From Ereboglobus sp. (lineage in GTDB: Bacteria > Verrucomicrobiota > Verrucomicrobiia > Opitutales > Opitutaceae), in the NCBI GenBank assembly GCA_029974595.1, contig JARKRC010000037.1, forward strand, positions 1-43,013: DNA of 43,013 nt, given 5' to 3'. Numbering within the stretch: position 1 is the first letter of the stretch; the number at the start of each line of letters is the position of its first letter. Positions 25,599 through 35,043 of this stretch are shown here, one piece after another. Below the pieces are notes generated by a model that did not search any database, had not been told where the DNA came from, and was given only the letters and a program-made list of their open reading frames with translations. The position numbers and the translations under genes were made by a program.

Positions 25599-27503
25599 TT
25601 AATGCAGAAATCCCGCCGCGAAGGCCCAGATGAGGACTGCTCCGGCGAGGAACCAATAGAGATAGGCGTGGATGCTGCCGACGTGCAGGGCGCGCGCGCC
25701 GAGTCCGAGGAAACCGGTCACTCCCGCGAGGCCGCGCACGACAAGGCCGCCGATGAAAAATTGATCGATGAAGTTCAGGAACAGCGCGAAACGCTGCTGG
25801 ATTTTGGCGACATAATAATTGTAAACACGATCGGGCGTTTCCTTGAGATGCGTGAGGATGGTGAACACGCCGGGGATGCGGTCGCGAAGGCTGTCGGTCG
25901 CGGCGGATTTGTAGAAGAGCAACGCCGCGCCCGCGCCGATAACCATGACGGCAAGGCTGGTAATGAGGATGATGGTATGGTGGAGAGGATCGCCGTAGGT
26001 AGAGGGAATTCGAGACAAGATGCTGTCGAACGCGCCGCCATAAATGACCGTGTAACCAGCAATGATTGAGAGAATGCCAAGGACGATTAGTGGGAACAAC
26101 ATAGCGGGACCGCTTTCATGGGCGTGCGAGGATTCGGCGGTACGCGTTTCGCCCCAAAATGTGACTTTCCACAGGCGCACCATGTAGAAAGCAGTGAGGA
26201 TGGCAGTGAGGGCGAGCATGATGAAGACGGGCGTGCTCTTCAGCATTGCGAGGTAAAGGATGGCATCTTTCGAAAAGAAGCCCGCAAAGAATGGCATGCC
26301 TATGATAGCGAGTACGCCGATAGTGAAGGTGATAAACGTAACAGGCATCTTTTTACGAAGGCCGCCCATTTTGAAAATGTCCTGTTCATGGTGGCAGCCT
26401 GCGATGACTGAGCCGGAGCCGAGGAACAGAAGTGCTTTGAAAGCAGCGTGCGTAGTGAGATGGAACATCGCGGCAGCAGCACCGGTGAAAAACAGCGTAT
26501 CATACGGCGCATACATGTTGCTCACTGTTGCCACACCCAACCCGAACGCCGCGACCATGTAGCCGAGTTGGGAAAGCGTGGAGTAGGCCAGGACTTTTTT
26601 GATGTCGCTCTGCGTGATGGCGCAAAGCGCCGCATAGAGCGCGGTGATGACGCCAACCCACATCACGACATTCAACGCAGCGGGCGCGGCGGCGAAAAGC
26701 GGCTCGATGCGGCAGAGCATGTAGATGCCGGCGGCGACCATCGTCGCGGCGTGGATGAGCGCGGAAACCGGCGTCGGGCCTTCCATCGCGTCGGGGAGCC
26801 AGACTTGTAGCGGCACTTGCGCGGATTTGCCAATCGCGCCGCAGAAAAGGGCAAGCGGGATGCACGCGATGACCGCGACGCCGCCGTGAACCTTGGAGGC
26901 GATTTCGGCGAGGTTGACCGTGCCGAAAACGTAGTAGCACGCGATGATGCCGAGCAGAAAACCGAAGTCGCCGATGCGATTTACGATGAAGGCTTTTTTG
27001 GAGGCGTCGGCGGCGGATTGCTTTTCACAATAGTGATTGATGAGCAGCCAGGAACTGAAACCGACGAGCTCCCAGAATATGAACATCATGAAAAGATTGT
27101 CGGCGAGCACGATGCCGGTCATCGAAAACATGAAGATCGAAAGCCCGCCGAAATAGCGTGCGCGCGCCTTGTCGTCATGCATGTAGCCGATCGAAAAAAT
27201 GTGCACGCACAGGCCGACCACGGCGACGATGCAGAGCATGAGCGCGGCGATGTCGTCGAACTTGATGCCGAGCGAAAGCGTGAAGCCGCCGATGGCGAGC
27301 CAGTCGAGCGAGGCGTTCACCGCGGTCTCGCGGTGGCCTCCGAAGGCGAGCGCGAGCGCGGCGGCGGCGTATCCGGCGCAGGCAAGGACGGAGACGATCT
27401 GCGCAAGCGCGCCTGCACGTCGCAGGAAAAGCGCGATGAGCGCCGCCGATGCGAGCGGCAAAAGGAGGGTGATGAGAGCGAGGTGTGCGGGCGTGGGCGC
27501 CAT
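25599..27503 (-). CDS. nuoL: NADH-quinone oxidoreductase subunit L
   Basis: 634 aa, the distal proton-pumping subunit of complex I. It has antiporter-like TM helices plus the C-terminal lateral helix and a final TM (TM about 16, ending WAFAAGFLH). Glu145 in MFIFWELVGFSSWLLI is the TM5 carboxylate; QVPLQVWLPDAMEGPTPVSA carries the TM7 and TM8 signature; HAAFKALLFLGSGSV follows. Typical length. Sequence between about 25930 and 26600 is less GC-rich at third positions than the rest. The spacer to nuoK (27504-27702) is a nested pair of inverted nonamer arms. Confidence 0.96.
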   Translation of the reverse strand: MAPTPAHLALITLLLPLASAALIALFLRRAGALAQIVSVLACAGYAAAALALAFGGHRETAVNASLDWLAIGGFTLSLGIKFDDIAALMLCIVAVVGLCVHIFSIGYMHDDKARARYFGGLSIFMFSMTGIVLADNLFMMFIFWELVGFSSWLLINHYCEKQSAADASKKAFIVNRIGDFGFLLGIIACYYVFGTVNLAEIASKVHGGVAVIACIPLALFCGAIGKSAQVPLQVWLPDAMEGPTPVSALIHAATMVAAGIYMLCRIEPLFAAAPAALNVVMWVGVITALYAALCAITQSDIKKVLAYSTLSQLGYMVAAFGLGVATVSNMYAPYDTLFFTGAAAAMFHLTTHAAFKALLFLGSGSVIAGCHHEQDIFKMGGLRKKMPVTFITFTIGVLAIIGMPFFAGFFSKDAILYLAMLKSTPVFIMLALTAILTAFYMVRLWKVTFWGETRTAESSHAHESGPAMLFPLIVLGILSIIAGYTVIYGGAFDSILSRIPSTYGDPLHHTIILITSLAVMVIGAGAALLFYKSAATDSLRDRIPGVFTILTHLKETPDRVYNYYVAKIQQRFALFLNFIDQFFIGGLVVRGLAGVTGFLGLGARALHVGSIHAYLYWFLAGAVLIWAFAAGFLH

Positions 27504-27533
27504 GATGGAAAGTTTTTTGTTACGGAATTAGCT

Positions 27534-27688
27534 CACCACGGAGACACGGAGAGCACGGAGGCCGGAAAAGAGGAGAAAGTTGCTCACGCAGAGACGCAGA
27601 GGCGCGGAGTTTTCTTCTCTGCGGCTTTGCGTCTCTGCGTGAGTCTTTTGTTTTTTCATGGCTCCGTGTCCTCCGTGTCTCCGTGGTG
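27534..27688. repeat. Nested inverted nonamer arms between nuoK and nuoL
   Basis: Outer arms 27534-27560 and 27662-27688 (27 nt each) are complementary at 25 of 27 positions and use words like GACACGGAG. Inner arms 27583-27609 and 27617-27643 (27 nt each) are complementary at 24 of 27 and use words like AGACGCAGA. The nuo transcript here would form two nested hairpins, the inner with a 7-nt loop. The pyrimidine-type words precede the nuoL start and the purine-type words follow the nuoK stop in gene sense. Confidence 0.9.
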
Positions 27689-27702
27689 AAATTGTTTTTA
27701 AA

Positions 27703-28008
27703 TCAGTTTTTCAGCGCATTCAACTTGGCGACATCGACGGTGCCGCGTTTGCGGAAGAGGGTGACGACGATGGCGAGGCCGACCGCGACCTCGGCGGCGG
27801 CGACGGTCAGGATGAAGAAGACAAACACGTTGCCCTCGACGGTGCCGTTGTGATGCGAAAAGGCCACGAGCGCGAGCGTCGCGGCAACAAGCATCAGCTC
27901 AAGGCACATGTAAATGATGAGCGTGTTTTTGCGCAGAAGCACTCCAAGGAAGCCGATCGCAAAAAGCGTCACGGCAAGCGCGATGTAGTGATAAAGTCCG
28001 ATGATCAT
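27703..28008 (-). CDS. nuoK: NADH-quinone oxidoreductase subunit K
   Basis: 101 aa, the small three-TM MrpC-like subunit of the complex I membrane arm. TM2 carries the conserved glutamate in [16 protein letters not shown], and TM3 contains the second in [16 protein letters not shown]. Length is exactly typical. The start ATG at 28008 follows heptamer words of the AGGAGTT family (28016-28043, read on the plus strand). Confidence 0.96.
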   Translation of the reverse strand: MIIGLYHYIALAVTLFAIGFLGVLLRKNTLIIYMCLELMLVAATLALVAFSHHNGTVEGNVFVFFILTVAAAEVAVGLAIVVTLFRKRGTVDVAKLNALKN

Positions 28009-28015
28009 GGCGAAA

Positions 28016-28143
28016 AGGAGTTAGGAGTTAGAGGAGTTCCGGAAATGCGTGAAGAATGTGCGGATTGGTGTGTGTTGCAGCGAGCGGTGGCGGGATTGTC
28101 TCCTTAGCTCCTGGCTCCTTTACCTCCTGACTCCTGCTTCTCC
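28016..28143. repeat. Inverted heptamer arms between nuoJ and nuoK
   Basis: Left arm on the plus strand is AGGAGTT, AGGAGTT, AGAGGAG, TTCCGGA (28016-28043). The right arm (28099-28143) reads as CTCCT-based words complementary to it. The right arm overlaps the nuoJ stop codon, so the last residues of NuoJ (QESGGKGARS) are written in these words. The 13-mer GGAGTTAGAGGAG is shared with 32524-32536 beside the four-helix-bundle gene. Confidence 0.8.
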
Positions 28144-28643
28144 TCGTGTTTTTTGCTGATGACGATCACGCCGAGCATGGAGATGAGGAGCAGGAAGCCG
28201 ACGAGTTGCACCGGAAGCATGTAGCTGGTGAAGAGTTTCACGCCATACATCTTGAGGTCGGTGAAAAACGAGGGCGCTTGCGCGAGCGCGATGCTCTCGG
28301 TGGAAAATTGTCCGCGCGCGAGGAAAACCACGACGCCGGCCACAAGCAGCGCGCCGGCGATGGCGCTGGAGGCGATGGTCATCTTTTTGAAGGGCGGACG
28401 ATCCCCGCCCTGCATGTCGAGAAGCATGATGATGAAAAGGAACAGCGCAACGACCGCGCCCGCGTAAACAAGGATGAGCAGGAACGCGAGCAGGTAGGCG
28501 TCGAGCATCACGAAGAGCACCGAGATGCCGCACAGGCACACGAAAAAGCTGAGTGCGGAGGCCACGGCGTTTTTGTTCGAGACAACACCTATCGCGGAGG
28601 CGATTGTGATCGTGCAGAAAATGTAGAATAGGAGGGCGGGCAT
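28104..28643 (-). CDS. nuoJ: NADH-quinone oxidoreductase subunit J
   Basis: 179 aa, a five-TM membrane subunit of complex I next to NuoA, H and K. The pi-bulge TM3 region is recognisable as LILVYAGAVVALFLFIIMLL. TMs are at about 3-22, 28-48, 52-76, 90-110 and 140-162. The C-terminal tail (KKHEEKQESGGKGARS) is hydrophilic and is encoded by iterated GGAGTC-type words that continue into the spacer; it is probably a family-atypical extension. Typical total length. Confidence 0.95.
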   Translation of the reverse strand: MPALLFYIFCTITIASAIGVVSNKNAVASALSFFVCLCGISVLFVMLDAYLLAFLLILVYAGAVVALFLFIIMLLDMQGGDRPPFKKMTIASSAIAGALLVAGVVVFLARGQFSTESIALAQAPSFFTDLKMYGVKLFTSYMLPVQLVGFLLLISMLGVIVISKKHEEKQESGGKGARS

Positions 28644-28652
28644 GAGGAAAAA

Positions 28653-28846
28653 AAGTAAGAATTAAGAATTAAGTTCCGAGCGAAGCGAGATGCCCGCCAT
28701 TAAGAAGTGGGGCCTGCGGCCCGACAGCGCGTGGCTTCGCCGCGCAGATGTGAAATGGCCGATGGGTGAAGGTGTGTTTGAGATTGGCATGTGGTAATCG
28801 AAGCCGGAGGTTCGTTTTCTTAAATCTTAATTCTTAATTTTTAATG
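28653..28846. repeat. Inverted heptamer arms between nuoI and nuoJ
   Basis: Left arm: AAGTAAG, AATTAAG, AATTAAG, TTCCGAG (28653-28680). The right arm, 28819-28846, read on the minus strand is CATTAAA (reversed), AATTAAG, AATTAAG, ATTTAAG, and it covers the nuoI stop codon. A 24-nt block of the right arm (28819-28842) is exactly the reverse complement of 29396-29419 on the other side of nuoI. The 138 bp between the arms has short GC-rich inverted motifs but no gene. Confidence 0.85.
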
Positions 28847-29389
28847 TTGTCCGTGCAGGGCGGCTTCCTCCGCCGCGGCTTTCTTTTTGTCCCACTTGTA
28901 ATGCGCGTCGGGGAGCGTGCCGCCGAGTTCGTAGAGTTTTTGTTTGTTGTTGATGAACTCGCCGCGCTCGTAGCCGCTCACGGAAAAGACGTTTTGCAGC
29001 CAGATGGCCTCCTCGGGGCAGACTTCCTGGCAGAGGCCGCAATAGATGCAGCGGAGCATGTTGATCTCGAATTCTTTTGGCGCTTTCTCGACGTGAGCGG
29101 CGGGCGAATCGGCAGGGATTTCGCCGGGCGTAATGCGGATGGCCTTGGGCGGGCAGACAAATTCGCAGAGCTGGCAGGAGACGCATTTTTCGCGTCCGTT
29201 CGGGTCGCGCACGAGCGTCGGCACGCCACGGTAGCCGGCGGGGATTTCGGGGCGCTCTTCGGGGTAGTTCACGGTGAGCGGCTTGGCGACAATATGTTTC
29301 AGGGTCGTCATCATCCCGGAGACGATTTGCGGGATGTAAGTGCGCTCGGCGAAGGTGAGCGGTTTGCGTGGGACTTTGATCACAGACAT
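28841..29389 (-). CDS. nuoI: NADH-quinone oxidoreductase subunit I
   Basis: 182 aa, the peripheral-arm ferredoxin-like subunit carrying clusters N6a and N6b. Two 4Fe-4S motifs are intact: Cys69, Cys72, Cys75 (CVSCQLC) with Cys79, and Cys114, Cys117, Cys120 (CIYCGLC) with Cys124. The amphipathic N-terminal helix region (IVSGMMTTLKHI) attaches it to the membrane arm. Typical length. Both flanks carry the same AATTAAG heptamer arms in opposite orientation, and the stop codon lies inside one of them. Confidence 0.97.
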   Translation of the reverse strand: MSVIKVPRKPLTFAERTYIPQIVSGMMTTLKHIVAKPLTVNYPEERPEIPAGYRGVPTLVRDPNGREKCVSCQLCEFVCPPKAIRITPGEIPADSPAAHVEKAPKEFEINMLRCIYCGLCQEVCPEEAIWLQNVFSVSGYERGEFINNKQKLYELGGTLPDAHYKWDKKKAAAEEAALHGQH

Positions 29390-29398
29390 GAGAGAAAA

Positions 29399-29472
29399 AA
29401 TTAAGAATTAAGATTTAAGAATTAAGAAGTGAAGCGCGGGCGCTCCGGTGATGTTTTTAAAATTCTTAATTC
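29399..29472. repeat. Heptamer arm between nuoH and nuoI
   Basis: AATTAAG, AATTAAG, ATTTAAG, AATTAAG: four heptamers in perfect phase at 29399-29426, just upstream of the nuoI start in gene sense. A shorter complementary piece, AAAATTCTTAATTCAG, lies at about 29457-29472 across the nuoH stop codon, giving an intercistronic hairpin. Confidence 0.85.
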
Positions 29473-30628
29473 AGTTAAGCAGTGCGATCGCGATGGTGTA
29501 GATGATCAGGTTGGCGATGGAGAGCGGGAGCAGGCGCTGCCAGCCGATGCGCATGACCTGGTCGTAACGGAAACGCGGGAGCGTCCAGCGCACCCACATG
29601 AAGAAGAAGATCGAGAAAATCACTTTCCCGAGGAAAATGCAGATGGAAAGAATCCCGACAAAAAGCGGGTGCGCCGTCCACGCGCCGAGCGGGGCAAGCC
29701 AGCCGACGAACGTCGAGAGCGGCAGCCACGGAAGCGGATTCCAGCCGCCGCAGAAGAGCAGAATGAAGAGCGCGGAGCCGACGATCATGTGGCCGTATTC
29801 CGCGACGAAAAAGAGCGACCATTTGTAGGAGCCGTATTCGGTGTGGAACCCGCCGACCAGATCGGCCTCGGATTCGGGCATGTCAAACGGCTGGCGGTTT
29901 GTCTCGGCGAAGAGCGCGACGAGGAAAATAAACGCGGAAAGGGGCATCACGAACACAAACCACGCGCCGCCCCAAAAGCCGGATTGCGATTGAAACTCCA
30001 CGACGCGGACGAGGCTGAGCGTGCCCGGTGTGCCGGGGGCGTTTATCCAGAGGAGCACGGGCACGACGGCGAGCGTCATGGAGAGCTCGTAGGAGATGAG
30101 TTGCGCGCTGGCGCGGATGGCCCCGAGGAAGGGGTATTTGGAATTCGACGCCCAGCCTGCGAGGATGAGCGAATAGACGCCGAGCGAGGCGAGCGCGAAC
30201 ACGCCGAGGATGCCGATATCGACGTCGGCGAGCATGACGGGGAGAACGCGTCCGGCGCCGTCAAGATAAGCGCCGAAGGGGACGAAGGCGATGGTGGAGA
30301 GCGCGGGCGTCATGGCGACGATGGGCGCGATGACGAAGTAGAATTTGTTAACGTGGCCGGGCACGATGTCCTCCTTGAAGAGGAGTTTGCCGCCGTCGGC
30401 CATGAGGTTGAAAATACCGAAGCGTCCGAGGATTGGCCCGATGATCGGGATGCGGCCAAGCCCCCACGGACGCGCGCGATTCGGGCCGGGGCGATCCTGC
30501 GCCCACGCGGCGACTTTGCGCTCGGCCATCGAGCACGCCGCGCCAAGCGGGAAAAGCACGGCGATGACGGCAAGCCCCTGGATGATCAGGCGCACAATGA
30601 GCGGAAGGCTGAAATAGAAATCTAGCAT
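29471..30628 (-). CDS. nuoH: NADH-quinone oxidoreductase subunit H
   Basis: 385 aa, an eight-TM subunit of complex I at the quinone-entry interface. It shows the conserved MAERKVAAWAQDRPGPNRA near the N-terminus, AEYGHMIVGSAL, ETNRQPFDMPESEADLVGGFHTEY (the Glu-rich loop) and RWTLPRFRYDQVM near the C-terminus. Somewhat longer than the usual 320-350 aa, with extra length in a loop around 240-340. Preceded by a nested inverted-repeat spacer (30651-30820). Confidence 0.96.
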   Translation of the reverse strand: MLDFYFSLPLIVRLIIQGLAVIAVLFPLGAACSMAERKVAAWAQDRPGPNRARPWGLGRIPIIGPILGRFGIFNLMADGGKLLFKEDIVPGHVNKFYFVIAPIVAMTPALSTIAFVPFGAYLDGAGRVLPVMLADVDIGILGVFALASLGVYSLILAGWASNSKYPFLGAIRASAQLISYELSMTLAVVPVLLWINAPGTPGTLSLVRVVEFQSQSGFWGGAWFVFVMPLSAFIFLVALFAETNRQPFDMPESEADLVGGFHTEYGSYKWSLFFVAEYGHMIVGSALFILLFCGGWNPLPWLPLSTFVGWLAPLGAWTAHPLFVGILSICIFLGKVIFSIFFFMWVRWTLPRFRYDQVMRIGWQRLLPLSIANLIIYTIAIALLN

Positions 30629-30650
30629 TGGAAAATAGTCTTAGAGAAAT

Positions 30651-30820
30651 GATTCACCACGGAGGCACGGAGGACACGGAGAAATGTGGAATTGGGATTT
30701 CGGAATGCGGAATGAAACGGAAACAAGCGGGAATGTGAGCATTCCCGATTTCGAAATTCGCATTCCACATTTTACTGTCTTCTTCATGACTCCGTGTTCT
30801 CCGTGTCTCCGTGGTGAATC
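30651..30820. repeat. Nested inverted arms between nuoG and nuoH
   Basis: Outer nonamer arms 30651-30681 and 30790-30820 (31 nt) are complementary at 29 of 31 positions. The inner heptamer arm 30683-30714 (AATGTGG, AATTGGG, ATTTCGG, AATGCGG, AATG) pairs with 30740-30771 at 26 of 32. The same nested plan occurs at 27534-27688. The two word classes coexist in a single spacer here. Confidence 0.9.
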
Positions 30821-30824
30821 CGTC

Positions 30825-32492
30825 TTATTTTGCGGGTTTGTAGTGGAGGCCCTCGGTTTCGGGGAAGGCGTGGTGGGAGAAACGGGCGGCGTCGATGAGG
30901 TGGCCGGTTTCGGGGATGTTGCCGTGCGCGAGGCCGGCGAGCTCGGGCGTTTCCTCGGTGAGGCGGCTCCAAATGGCGTTGGATTTGCCCTCGAAGTCGT
31001 GGCCGCCGAGCGCGGCAAGCAGACCGGAAAGGATCGTCGCGTCGTTGTGCGTGCCGACGTGGCCGGGAACGGCGGCGTTGAATTGTTGCAGGCGGAACTG
31101 CTGGTTGATGAAGGTGCCGTTTTTCTCGAAGACCGTGTGCGAGGGGATGACGACCTTCGCGGCGGCGCTGGTCGCGCTGGCGTGCGTGCCGATGTGGATG
31201 ATATCCACGCGGGCGAGTTGCTCCGGCGCGAGGCCGTGCAGCGAAAGGTCTTCGTTGATGACGAGAACGGTTTTGATTTTGCCCGCGTCGATACCGGCGG
31301 CGAGTTGCGTGAGTTTTTCGGACGGAAGTGTGTCGATCAGTCCGGTGACGAGCGCGCCGCGTGTGTTCGGCGTGCGGTCGGCGGAAATGAGGAGACCGTC
31401 GCCTTTGGCGAGGTGCGCGGGGACGTGGCGCGAATCGGCGGGAATTTTGAGATGGTCGGCGATTTTTTTGGCGAGGTATTGCTCGGCGACCGTGCTGCGC
31501 GCGCTGGCGACAAGGGCCACGCCGCCCGATGCGAGAAGCGCCTTGGCCTGCGCGATGAGGTCGGCGAGGGGCGCGGGACTGGAGAGGCGGTTTTCGGCGC
31601 GGACTTGTTTGTAGAGATCGCGTCCGCTGTCGGACATCCACGTGTCGTTGACTTCGTCGTTGCGGCGCGGGGTGATGCGGTAAATCTGGCCTTCACGCGA
31701 CCAGACGACGGTGTTTGCGCCGACGCTGGATTCGGTGTCGATGCTGTTCGTCTGCTTGAGAAACCAGACGCGCATTTTGAAACGGAAATCGGTCGATGTG
31801 AGCGCGCCGACGGGGCAGATATCGACAGTGTTCAGCGAGTAGTTGTTGGCGAGCTCCTTGCCGGGGTAGCAGGTGAGCGTGGAGTAGCTGCCGCGGTCGA
31901 TGAAGCCGAGCACGTCGTCCTTGGCGACCTCCTTGCTGAAGCGCACGCAGCGCGAGCAGAGGATGCAGCGCTCGTCGTCGAGCATGACGCGGGGGCCGAG
32001 CTGGGTGCGTTTGGGCTTTACGTTTTTGTCCTCGATGTAACGGGAATAGCCGCGTCCGTAGGAAGTGGCCTGCTCCTGGAGCTTGCACTCGCCGGCCTGA
32101 TCGCAAATGGGGCAGTCGAGCGGGTGGTTGATGAGGAGGAACTCCATCACACCGGCGCGGGCGTCCTTCACCATTTGCGTGGTCGTGCGGATGTGGAGGC
32201 CGGGGATCGCGTTGGTGCCGCAGCCGATTTGCGGGCGGGGCATCCAGTTGATTTTTTGCCTGCCGGTGGCCGGGTCGATGACGGGCGTCTTGGTGGCGGG
32301 ATCGACGGCGGGCAGTCCCATTTCGACGAGGCACATGCGGCAGTTGCCGACGACGGGGAGTTTCGGATGATAGCAATAATGCGGCACGTCGATGCCGAGC
32401 AGGCGCGACGCCTCGATGACGTTGGTGCCGCGCGGCACGGCGATGTCGCGGCCGTCGATGTTGATTTTGATAAGCTCTGGTGTAGCGGACAT
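30825..32492 (-). CDS. nuoG: NADH-quinone oxidoreductase subunit G
   Basis: 555 aa, the large iron-sulfur subunit of the peripheral arm. It has a 2Fe-2S ferredoxin domain with Cys40, Cys51, Cys54 and Cys91, then His123, Cys127, Cys130 and Cys136 (HPLDCPICDQAGEC) for one 4Fe-4S cluster, and Cys176, Cys179, Cys182 with Cys226 for the next. The molybdopterin-oxidoreductase-like domain is short (about 245-555). The whole protein is well below the 680-900 aa of many NuoG, but it has no frameshift. The start ATG lies 5 bp from a word arm that bounds the four-helix-bundle gene. Confidence 0.94.
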   Translation of the reverse strand: MSATPELIKINIDGRDIAVPRGTNVIEASRLLGIDVPHYCYHPKLPVVGNCRMCLVEMGLPAVDPATKTPVIDPATGRQKINWMPRPQIGCGTNAIPGLHIRTTTQMVKDARAGVMEFLLINHPLDCPICDQAGECKLQEQATSYGRGYSRYIEDKNVKPKRTQLGPRVMLDDERCILCSRCVRFSKEVAKDDVLGFIDRGSYSTLTCYPGKELANNYSLNTVDICPVGALTSTDFRFKMRVWFLKQTNSIDTESSVGANTVVWSREGQIYRITPRRNDEVNDTWMSDSGRDLYKQVRAENRLSSPAPLADLIAQAKALLASGGVALVASARSTVAEQYLAKKIADHLKIPADSRHVPAHLAKGDGLLISADRTPNTRGALVTGLIDTLPSEKLTQLAAGIDAGKIKTVLVINEDLSLHGLAPEQLARVDIIHIGTHASATSAAAKVVIPSHTVFEKNGTFINQQFRLQQFNAAVPGHVGTHNDATILSGLLAALGGHDFEGKSNAIWSRLTEETPELAGLAHGNIPETGHLIDAARFSHHAFPETEGLHYKPAK

Positions 32493-32496
32493 TGCT

Positions 32497-32520
32497 GGAA
32501 AGGAGTCAGGATGGAAGGAG

Positions 32521-32536
<16 letters not shown>
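32497..32536. repeat. Heptamer arm at the 3' side of the four-helix-bundle gene
   Basis: AGGAGTC-type words (AAGGAGTCAGGATGGAAGGA and following, then GGAGTTAGAGGAG) on the plus strand. In gene sense these are CTCCT-type words lying between the four-helix-bundle gene and the nuoG start. They include the stop codon at 32521-32523 and the last codons (GSSNS). They are complementary to the arm at 32924-32955. Confidence 0.85.
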
Positions 32537-32988
<452 letters not shown>

Positions 32989-32997
32989 TTCCCAAAA

Positions 32998-34347
<1,350 letters not shown>

Positions 34348-34353
34348 TTTGGA

Positions 34354-34483
34354 AATGCGGAATGCGGAGTTCGGAATGCGGAATGTTTTTACTGGCCGCG
34401 AAGAGGCGCGGGGGACGCAAAGAATCGCGAAAGGCAGCGGGCGCGGCTGTCTTTTCTTTGCGGCTTTTGTGCCTTTTTGCGGC
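34354..34483. repeat. Heptamer and nonamer arms between nuoE and nuoF
   Basis: AATGCGG, AATGCGG, AGTTCGG, AATGCGG (34354-34381) adjoin the nuoF start. Inside, a nonamer-type arm GGCCGCGAAGAGGCGCGG and following (about 34394-34434) faces a partly complementary arm TCTTTGCGGCTTTTGTGC and following (about 34450-34483) near the nuoE stop. The AATGCGG vocabulary repeats on the far side of nuoE at 34996-35023. Confidence 0.85.
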
Positions 34484-34509
34484 TGTTCATGGTTTGAAGA
34501 ATAACGCGT

Positions 34510-34992
34510 TTATTTTTTCGCGGCGGCTTTGATTTCGGCGGAAAGCGCGCAGGCTTTGGCGGGATCGACGTTTTCGTGGAGTTTTTCGTCGATCATGACG
34601 ACGGGGGCCGTGCCGCAACTGGCGAGGCATTCGACAAATTCGATGCTCACTTCGCCATCCGGCGTCACTTCGTCGAGCCCGACTCCGAACTCCTTCTTGA
34701 ACGTGTCGCACACCTTGTAGCCGCCCTTGAGCGCGCAGGAGAGCGTGCGGCAGACCTTGATGTGGCGGCGTCCGACGGGCTTGCGCTTGAACATCGGGTA
34801 AAACGTCACGACCTCATAGACGTTGATCGGCTGGAGCTCCAGTTTCGCGGCGACCCACTCGATGGCTTCATCGGGAATGTAGCCGATGTCCTCTTGGATG
34901 AGGTGCAGGAGCGGGAGCGTGGCGCTGCGCTTGACGGGATAGTGCGTGATCACTTCGTCGATGCGCTGGAGTGTTTCGGGTTTGAGATTCAT
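34510..34992 (-). CDS. nuoE: NADH-quinone oxidoreductase subunit E
   Basis: 160 aa, the thioredoxin-like 2Fe-2S subunit that sits beside NuoF. The N1a ligands are Cys81, Cys86, Cys122 and Cys126 (VCRTLSCALKGG and VECLASCGTAPVV). The helical N-terminal part has LLHLIQEDIGYIPDEAIEWVA and VYEVVTFYPMF, as usual. Typical length. Bordered on both sides by AATGCGG heptamer arms in the same orientation. Confidence 0.97.
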   Translation of the reverse strand: MNLKPETLQRIDEVITHYPVKRSATLPLLHLIQEDIGYIPDEAIEWVAAKLELQPINVYEVVTFYPMFKRKPVGRRHIKVCRTLSCALKGGYKVCDTFKKEFGVGLDEVTPDGEVSIEFVECLASCGTAPVVMIDEKLHENVDPAKACALSAEIKAAAKK

Positions 34993-34995
34993 CTA

Positions 34996-35023
34996 AATGC
35001 GGAAGGTGGAATGCGGAGTGCGG
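34996..35023. repeat. Heptamer arm upstream of nuoE
   Basis: AATGCGG, AAGGTGG, AATGCGG, AGTGCGG: four heptamers, 28 nt, beginning 4 bp before the nuoE start codon. No complementary arm is seen on the KilA-N side, so this junction is one-sided. Confidence 0.8.
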
Positions 35024-35043
35024 AATGATGCCGGAGTCGGTTT

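Noticed and set aside
23845-25602. 585-aa open frame on the plus strand
   Set aside because: Antisense shadow of nuoM, Glu/Arg-rich and without family features.
27534-27688. CRISPR array
   Set aside because: Units are 7-10 nt, degenerate and inverted, without unique spacers or cas genes.
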